This document shows positions 20,316 to 24,746 of a stretch of 24,746 nt of DNA, one piece after another. A model generated the notes under the pieces. That model was given only the letters and a program-made list of their open reading frames with translations, did not search any database and was not told the DNA's origin. This DNA comes from a virus. A program made the position numbers and the translations under genes. The stretch is taken from the IMG/VR virus record IMGVR_UViG_3300036823_000231, positions 1-24,746 of that record; one strand, given 5' to 3'. Each line of letters opens with the position of its first letter. Positions within the stretch are counted from its first letter, which is position 1.

Positions 20316-21868
20316 AAACTACGCACGTTCCGGGGGCAGTTTTTACATCTGAGACGCTCAGCGCCAATCGGTCGTTGACGCCGGAAGGATTCTTGCATAT
20401 CTCGGATGTGCCGATCGCGCGTGTTGGCCAGCAAATCTATGCTGCGCATGAACTTCCAAGGGTGCGTCCATCAGCTGATGGTTTGATTATTGTCGAACGT
20501 CATCCAAAAGATGTATTCAGGCCAGAGACGCTAGGTAGTTTTAACGGTAAGCCATTTACTGATGATCACCCTCACGTCGGAATGGTTACACCGGATTCTT
20601 GGCGCACGTTTGCGAAAGGATCTGTGTTTAATGTTCGTCAGGGTGATGGCCTCAAGCTTGATAATGATTTTATGTTTGCAGATGTGCTAGTCACGGATGC
20701 AGATACTATTAAGTCCATCGAGTCTGGCAAAAAAGAGGTTTCGGCTGGCTACGACGCTGACTACGAAGAGATCGTACCGGGTCGAGCACGTTGTATGAAT
20801 ATTATCGGCAACCACGTTGCATTGGTCGATCGAGGCAGGTGTGGTCCGCATTGCGCTGTAGGAGATTCGGAAATGGCGGCTAAGTCGAGCAATCGCTCGC
20901 GGTTTATGGATCGGTTCCGGTCTGCTGTAAAGCGCGGCTCGACGCGTGATGCGTTGGAAGCCGTTAGCGAAGTCCAGCATGATCCCGAGCTGCTTGGTGA
21001 AATCATTTCCGATGAAATCGGTGATTTGCCAGAGCGTGGTGGCGATGGTGATGACAAGAAACATCATATCGAGACCCATGTGCATCTCAATGGTATGCCA
21101 CAGCAGGGACAAGTAGAAGCAGTGACGAAAGATGATCCTACGAGTGCATCGGGCCAACCAGCGGCTGGTGGAGATCTAGCGTCTGCTGTGCAAGCATTGA
21201 CTGAGCGCGTCGGCAATATTGAAAATATGTTGATGCAGTTGGCTGATGAAGGTGATGGTCAAGAGGCAGGTGGTATGGACCGTCGCGCCTCCAAGGATGA
21301 AAATGAGGGCGGCGAAGGCATCAATAGTAAGAGCGCCGAAGGTCCGAAGTATCGTGACGAGGGTCAGGGGGAAGGCTATCACGAAGAAAAGGGAGCCCCA
21401 GAGCTTCCCCGTGATGCCCCTGGCACGCAGGATCGCAGACGTGTTACGGCGGACAGCGCCAGTATGCGTGAGGCGTTCATCGCCACCTTGTCCAAGGCAG
21501 AGACTCTCTGCCCTGGTATCCGTTTGCCGACGTTTGACGCAGCGCTCCCGGCTACCGAGACATTTGACGCGCTATGTTCATTCCGTCGTAAGACGCTCGA
21601 TGCCGCCTACAAGACGGATAATGGTCATAGGGCCATTGAGGCAGTGATTGAAGGCCGGAAAGCACAGTTTTTCGACAAAACCTGGACGTGTGACGCTGTC
21701 GCGATCACCTTCAACAGTGCGGCGGCTTTGATCTCGAAGGAGAACGCCCATAGAGCGGTCAATCCCCGTGTCGGGGGGACAGGGGGGTCGAATGGTTTCG
21801 GTGCCAAGCCGCCTACCATCGCAGAAATGAACGCGCGGGCGCGGAAGTTCTACGGACAGGACGCATAA
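20312..21868 (+). CDS. DUF2213 prohead protease/scaffold-type protein
   Basis: 518 aa. Residues 1-185 match the DUF2213 phage domain: SANRSLTPEGFLHISDVPIA, GQQIYAAHELP, FNGKPFTDDHPH, VLVTDADTIKSIESGKKEVS, AGYDADYEE and IIGNHVALVDRGRCGP. These are probable maturation-protease elements, with the conserved DDHP and NHVALV stretches. Residues 186-518 are charged, partly helical and low-complexity (KKHHIETHVHLN, AVQALTERVGNIENMLMQL, many Glu/Gly), as expected for an attached scaffold. The C-terminus (PTIAEMNARARKFYGQDA) is again conserved in this gene family. ATGA overlap with the lipoprotein gene. The location just before decoration and capsid genes is standard. Confidence 0.88.
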   Translation: MKTTHVPGAVFTSETLSANRSLTPEGFLHISDVPIARVGQQIYAAHELPRVRPSADGLIIVERHPKDVFRPETLGSFNGKPFTDDHPHVGMVTPDSWRTFAKGSVFNVRQGDGLKLDNDFMFADVLVTDADTIKSIESGKKEVSAGYDADYEEIVPGRARCMNIIGNHVALVDRGRCGPHCAVGDSEMAAKSSNRSRFMDRFRSAVKRGSTRDALEAVSEVQHDPELLGEIISDEIGDLPERGGDGDDKKHHIETHVHLNGMPQQGQVEAVTKDDPTSASGQPAAGGDLASAVQALTERVGNIENMLMQLADEGDGQEAGGMDRRASKDENEGGEGINSKSAEGPKYRDEGQGEGYHEEKGAPELPRDAPGTQDRRRVTADSASMREAFIATLSKAETLCPGIRLPTFDAALPATETFDALCSFRRKTLDAAYKTDNGHRAIEAVIEGRKAQFFDKTWTCDAVAITFNSAAALISKENAHRAVNPRVGGTGGSNGFGAKPPTIAEMNARARKFYGQDA

Positions 21869-21896
21869 AAATCCCGAGCGGGTGAAAGGTTAAATT

Positions 21897-22430
21897 ATGG
21901 TCGCGTATATTACTCGTATGCCCGCCGGTATCCCTGGCGATGTAAACCGGGCGTGGCATGCCGTGATTGAAGCGCAAGTGGTCACGCCAAATGGCACGAC
22001 TGGAGCGCCGACTGCTTATGGTCTGCCAATGGTTGTCGATGCCACCGCAGGCAACGTCGGCAATATGCGTACGGTTGGCGGAAGCGATGCAGTTGCAAAC
22101 GTTTACGGCTTCCTGGTGCGCCCCTTTCCTACTAATTCGTCGCAGGATGGGCTCGGCACTAGTACTCCGCCGGCATCTGGGGTCTGCAACATTTGTCGCG
22201 TTGGTTACATGACCATTCTGTTGAATGGTACTGTTGCTGCTACGAAGGGTGGACGGGTCTATATCTGGACTTCTGCTTCGAGCGGCACGCATGTCCTGGG
22301 CGGTGTTGAGGCTGACTCGTCTCTTCCAGGTGGCAGCAATGGGTTCGCCCTAACGGGGGCCACGTTCATGGGTCCAGCTGACAGCAGCGGCAACGTCGAA
22401 ATCAGCTTTGACTGCCGGATTGCTGACTAA
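21897..22430 (+). CDS. Head decoration / structural cement protein
   Basis: 177 aa, beginning ITRMPAGIPGDVNRAWHAVI followed by EAQVVTPNG and YGLPMVVD, the typical opening of small capsid-stabilising proteins in this head type (PGDVNRA-xx-xxEA, then 'yG-P-v-D'). The rest is beta-rich with paired Cys residues (GVCNICRVGYMTILLNGT). AAAGG lies seven bases before the ATG. It sits between the protease/scaffold and the major capsid gene. Its 3' end runs to 23 bases before the capsid start. Function by position and sequence style. Confidence 0.75.
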   Translation: MVAYITRMPAGIPGDVNRAWHAVIEAQVVTPNGTTGAPTAYGLPMVVDATAGNVGNMRTVGGSDAVANVYGFLVRPFPTNSSQDGLGTSTPPASGVCNICRVGYMTILLNGTVAATKGGRVYIWTSASSGTHVLGGVEADSSLPGGSNGFALTGATFMGPADSSGNVEISFDCRIAD

Positions 22431-22452
22431 CTCTTTTGAAGGAGCGTGGGCG

Positions 22453-23523
22453 ATGCATTCTCGCCGGATTGATTATGAGGCTTCGACTATGCTGTCGCCG
22501 GCTGGACCGCGTCGTGTGCGCCAATTCACGACTGATGGCATGATGACTTTTGATTCTGTCAGTCAGTTCACAATTGACAGCACCGGTTCGTTTCTAATTG
22601 GTGAGTTGGAGCGGCTTGATCAGTCGCTGCATGAGCCACTGGTTTCGGTGACATGGGCACGCGATATCGACCTACGTGAAGACGTCACCATTGCCGATGA
22701 GGTGTCGTCATACACTGTCTCCAGTTACGCTGCGCCGGGCGGTATCAATCCGACAGGCAAGAACTGGATCGCCACGAACTCCAATGCCATAACAGGGATT
22801 GCGTTGGATATCGGCAAGCTGACGAACCCCCTGATCCCCTGGGGCACAGAGCTCAAGTACTCCATGTTCGAGCTGGAATCTGCCGCGAAGGTAGGACGTC
22901 CGGTTGACCAGCAAAAATATGCTGGTATGAAAATGAAGTGGCAGATGGATATCGACCAGATGGTTTATACTGGCGATACTGACTTTAACAAGACGGGCCT
23001 TTTCAATTCACCATTGGTGACTCCGTCCAACGCACCGAACGGCGCGAGCGGTGTGTCCACCTGGGTTAGTGCCAACGGTGCGTTGACGAAGACTCCTGAT
23101 GAGATCCTGGCCGACGTCAATAATTTGTTGACCACAACCTGGACCAATTCCGGTTATGCCGTTGTGCCAACGGAGCTGCGGCTTCCACCGCTGCATTTTT
23201 CCACACTTTCTTCACAGAAGGTGTCCAACGCCGGTAACGTCAGCATCATTGAGTTTCTACGCAATAACTCTCTGACGAATGCGACGTATGGGCGTCCGCT
23301 CAACATTCAGTCAGTTAAGTGGCTTCCAGGTCTTGGTGCTGGCGGCACCAATCGGATGGTGGCTTATACGAAGGACCGTGATCGGGTCCGTTTCCCGCTG
23401 GTCCCCCTGCAACGGACGCCGCTTGAATATCGTTCGATTTTTCAAATTGTGACGTATTTCGGTCGTATTGGTGTGGTGGAAGTTGTTTACCCCGAGCTAA
23501 TCGGATTTTTGGACGCCATCTAA
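22453..23523 (+). CDS. Major capsid protein, DUF2184 family
   Basis: 356 aa. The opening RRIDYEASTMLSPAGPRRVR, the DLREDVTIADEVSSYTVSSY segment, the central MKWQMDIDQMVYTGDTDFNK and LFNSP, the PTELRLPP and SIIEFLRNNS pieces, and the end (DRVRFPLVPLQRTPLEYRS then VEVVYPELIGFLDAI) correspond to HK97-fold DUF2184 capsid proteins. The ATG at 22453 has GAAGGAG eight bases upstream; an open frame back to 22408 overlaps the previous gene and is not needed. A hairpin (23549-23586) follows. Confidence 0.9.
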   Translation: MHSRRIDYEASTMLSPAGPRRVRQFTTDGMMTFDSVSQFTIDSTGSFLIGELERLDQSLHEPLVSVTWARDIDLREDVTIADEVSSYTVSSYAAPGGINPTGKNWIATNSNAITGIALDIGKLTNPLIPWGTELKYSMFELESAAKVGRPVDQQKYAGMKMKWQMDIDQMVYTGDTDFNKTGLFNSPLVTPSNAPNGASGVSTWVSANGALTKTPDEILADVNNLLTTTWTNSGYAVVPTELRLPPLHFSTLSSQKVSNAGNVSIIEFLRNNSLTNATYGRPLNIQSVKWLPGLGAGGTNRMVAYTKDRDRVRFPLVPLQRTPLEYRSIFQIVTYFGRIGVVEVVYPELIGFLDAI

Positions 23524-23548
23524 CAACGATTTTACGACATCTTCATAT

Positions 23549-23586
23549 TAGACCCCAGTTCGACACAAATGACGAACTGGGGTCTA
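23549..23586. terminator. 14-bp hairpin after the capsid gene
   Basis: TAGACCCCAGTTCG (23549-23562) pairs with 23573-23586 across a 10-base loop. There is no U-tract, and the Shine-Dalgarno (AGGG) of the following gene begins at the 3' foot of the stem. It could limit read-through or protect the abundant capsid mRNA, and could also tune translation of 23595. Confidence 0.6.
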
Positions 23587-23594
23587 GGGCATTA

Positions 23595-23936
23595 ATGATG
23601 ACTCCGCAAGAATTTCGTGCGTGGTTTGATGGCTACTGCGAAAACATTGAAAACAAGCCATCCCAAAAACAGTGGGATCGTATTAAAAGTCGTGTAGGTG
23701 AGATGGATGGTCAGTCCACATCTTATTTGGTATTTTTAAATCATTATTGGCGTCCGTATTGGACTTGGCCGAGCGGTCCAGCTTATCCGTTTACTGCCAG
23801 CACTGCGCAGAGTAGCATTACATCTGATCAAGCTATACCGATGCAAGATTGTGCACTTGGTATCCATGATCAGCCAATGTCCTCGACTGCCGTGTTTGCT
23901 ATGCTCGGACAGGTGGACGCTCAATCTGATGGGTGA
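23595..23936 (+). CDS. Small phage protein, probable head-tail region (113 aa)
   Basis: The start MMTPQEFRAWFDGYCENIEN, followed by KPSQKQWDRIKSRVGEMDG, is a widely seen opening of small unnamed phage proteins encoded just after the capsid gene ('TPxEFRxWFxGFxExI-xx-Px-xQWxRIK'). The remainder is aromatic and uncharged (HYWRPYWTWPSGPAYPFTAS). Role unknown. AGGG lies just upstream of the ATG. The stop TGA is in the same frame as the next gene, with only ACA between stop and GTG. Confidence 0.7.
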   Translation: MMTPQEFRAWFDGYCENIENKPSQKQWDRIKSRVGEMDGQSTSYLVFLNHYWRPYWTWPSGPAYPFTASTAQSSITSDQAIPMQDCALGIHDQPMSSTAVFAMLGQVDAQSDG

Positions 23937-23939
23937 ACA

Positions 23940-24746
23940 GTGTCGAATTTCCCACGATTTGTACCCGGTTCGGAACTATTTGCCGCTCAGTTAGACTTTG
24001 CCTTTGATACCAAGGCTGATCTCACACTTCTCGAAGGCACTTACGCCCCCCTGTCATCACCGGTTTTCTCCGGCAATCCGCAGGCACCGACTCCGAATTC
24101 CAATGATGTATCCAATGCGATCGCTACCACGGCTTACGTGCAGGAGTCCGTTGGCAACATCGTCGGGCCGACAGGCCCTATGGGTGCGACAGGTCCGACC
24201 GGATCAATTGGGCCGACTGGCCCTGGTGTCGGTTCAACTGGCCCAACTGGGCCTACGGGACCTACGGGGCCAACAAATGGGCCGACTGGTGCCTTGGGGC
24301 CAACAGGTCCGCAAGGTTTGCAGGGTATTCAGGGGCCAACCGGTCCGACAGGCACGCAGGGGCCAACAGGTCCGGGAACTGGTTCGACTGGGCCAACGGG
24401 ACCGACTGGTCCACAAGGCCCCGCAGCTGGCCCGACAGGCAGTATCGGACCAACCGGTCCGCAAGGGCCAACCGGCTCGCAAGGGCCAACTGGTCCACAG
24501 GGACCAACTGGTTCGCAAGGTGCGCTTGGTAGCGTGGGGCCAACCGGTCCTATTGGTCCTACAGGTCCTGGTGTGGGTGGTACAGGTCCGACAGGTCCCA
24601 CTGGGCCTGCGGGCGCTAACAGCGGTACTACTGGTCCTACAGGTCCCCAAGGGGCGCAGGGCATCCAAGGCAACACCGGTAATCAGGGGGCGGCAGGTCC
24701 GCAAGGGTCCACAGGTAATCAGGGGGCGATTGGTCCGACCGGCCCT
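23940..24746 (+). CDS. Collagen-like fibre protein, 3' end outside the window
   Basis: An open frame of 269 codons that does not end before the window does. The N-terminus (about residues 1-75) contains [19 protein letters not shown] and AIATTAYVQ, the usual anchor segment of tail-fibre-like proteins. From about residue 77 (nt 24168) it is almost pure Gly-X-Y, dominated by GPTGP, with occasional breaks ([19 protein letters not shown]). Such repeats form collagen-type triple helices in phage fibres. The start is the GTG at 23940, the first start after the preceding in-frame TGA. Placement after the capsid gene suggests a head or tail fibre that binds the host. Confidence 0.85.
   Translation, partial: MSNFPRFVPGSELFAAQLDFAFDTKADLTLLEGTYAPLSSPVFSGNPQAPTPNSNDVSNAIATTAYVQESVGNIVGPTGPMGATGPTGSIGPTGPGVGSTGPTGPTGPTGPTNGPTGALGPTGPQGLQGIQGPTGPTGTQGPTGPGTGSTGPTGPTGPQGPAAGPTGSIGPTGPQGPTGSQGPTGPQGPTGSQGALGSVGPTGPIGPTGPGVGGTGPTGPTGPAGANSGTTGPTGPQGAQGIQGNTGNQGAAGPQGSTGNQGAIGPTGP

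Larger units (their letters stand above)
2144..24726. repeat. Dispersed heptamer CAGGGGG/CCCCCTG, about 29 copies
   Basis: Counted by eye. CAGGGGG starts at 2144, 2956, 3531, 3790, 3967, 11157, 12653, 14312, 14594, 15119, 18801, 19912, 21365, 21780, 24684 and 24720. CCCCCTG starts at 4467, 6101, 7754, 8154, 8413, 9249, 10491, 15264, 18643, 19880, 22827, 23403 and 24047. Equal base frequencies predict about three for both strands together. Copies fall in coding and non-coding DNA and in different reading frames; only about a dozen other five-base G or C runs were seen. Function unknown. Confidence 0.8.

Noticed and set aside
24234-24704. Long antisense frames opposite the collagen repeats.
   Set aside because: Repetitive Gly-Pro-Thr codons create open frames on the other strand; no independent support.
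1-24746. CRISPR arrays, rRNA and tRNA genes.
   Set aside because: No regularly spaced direct repeats with unique spacers and no recognisable rRNA or tRNA segments were found on either strand.

Overview
The window is part of the genome of a tailed double-stranded DNA phage or prophage of a Gram-negative host. The right 14.5 kb (10208 to the end) is a co-oriented head operon: terminase large subunit, DUF1073-type portal, Mu gpF/SPP1 gp7-type head morphogenesis protein, DUF2213 protease/scaffold, head decoration protein, DUF2184 major capsid protein and a collagen-like fibre that runs off the window. A proteobacterial host, perhaps an acetic-acid-type alphaproteobacterium, is plausible from the gene set, the lipoprotein and Sec signals and the glycosidase style. 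That host guess is inference only.

Left part (104-4251, all minus strand): two tandem paralogous catalytic/target-recognition halves of Eco57I-type N6-adenine methylases, a compact phage adenine methyltransferase, a small unknown protein and a 320-residue protein with a probable winged helix. Region 4252-4995 is a control region. It holds a long inverted repeat whose arms carry mirror-image promoters and palindromic operators firing outward, followed on the right by a palindrome, an intrinsic terminator and further hairpins. Region 4996-10158 switches strand repeatedly: a Rha-family regulator (+), a GH13 amylase-like glycosidase (-), terminase small subunit (+), the SAM-binding half of an N6-adenine methylase (-), two small proteins including a HicB-like one (+), and a small unknown (-). 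Most boundaries there carry perfect hairpins.

Late operon: terL overlaps a SAM-methyltransferase-like gene. Then come a small HTH/zinc-knuckle protein, a one-helix membrane protein, a small unknown and the portal. A multidomain clan-A glycosidase is inserted between portal and gpF homologue. A cluster of exported or beta-rich small proteins (one Sec signal, one lipoprotein) sits between gpF and DUF2213.

Three things stand out. (1) Methylase motifs X-I-II-III and motif IV (NPPY) lie on separate genes 6 kb apart, with two alternative NPPY/recognition subunits. This could be a split, exchangeable-specificity DNA methylation system. (2) The heptamer CAGGGGG/CCCCCTG occurs about 29 times, roughly tenfold above random expectation, on both strands and in many reading frames. 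(3) The inverted repeat with mirrored promoters sits exactly where leftward and rightward transcription diverge. Two unrelated glycosidases suggest the phage deals with a polysaccharide-rich host surface.
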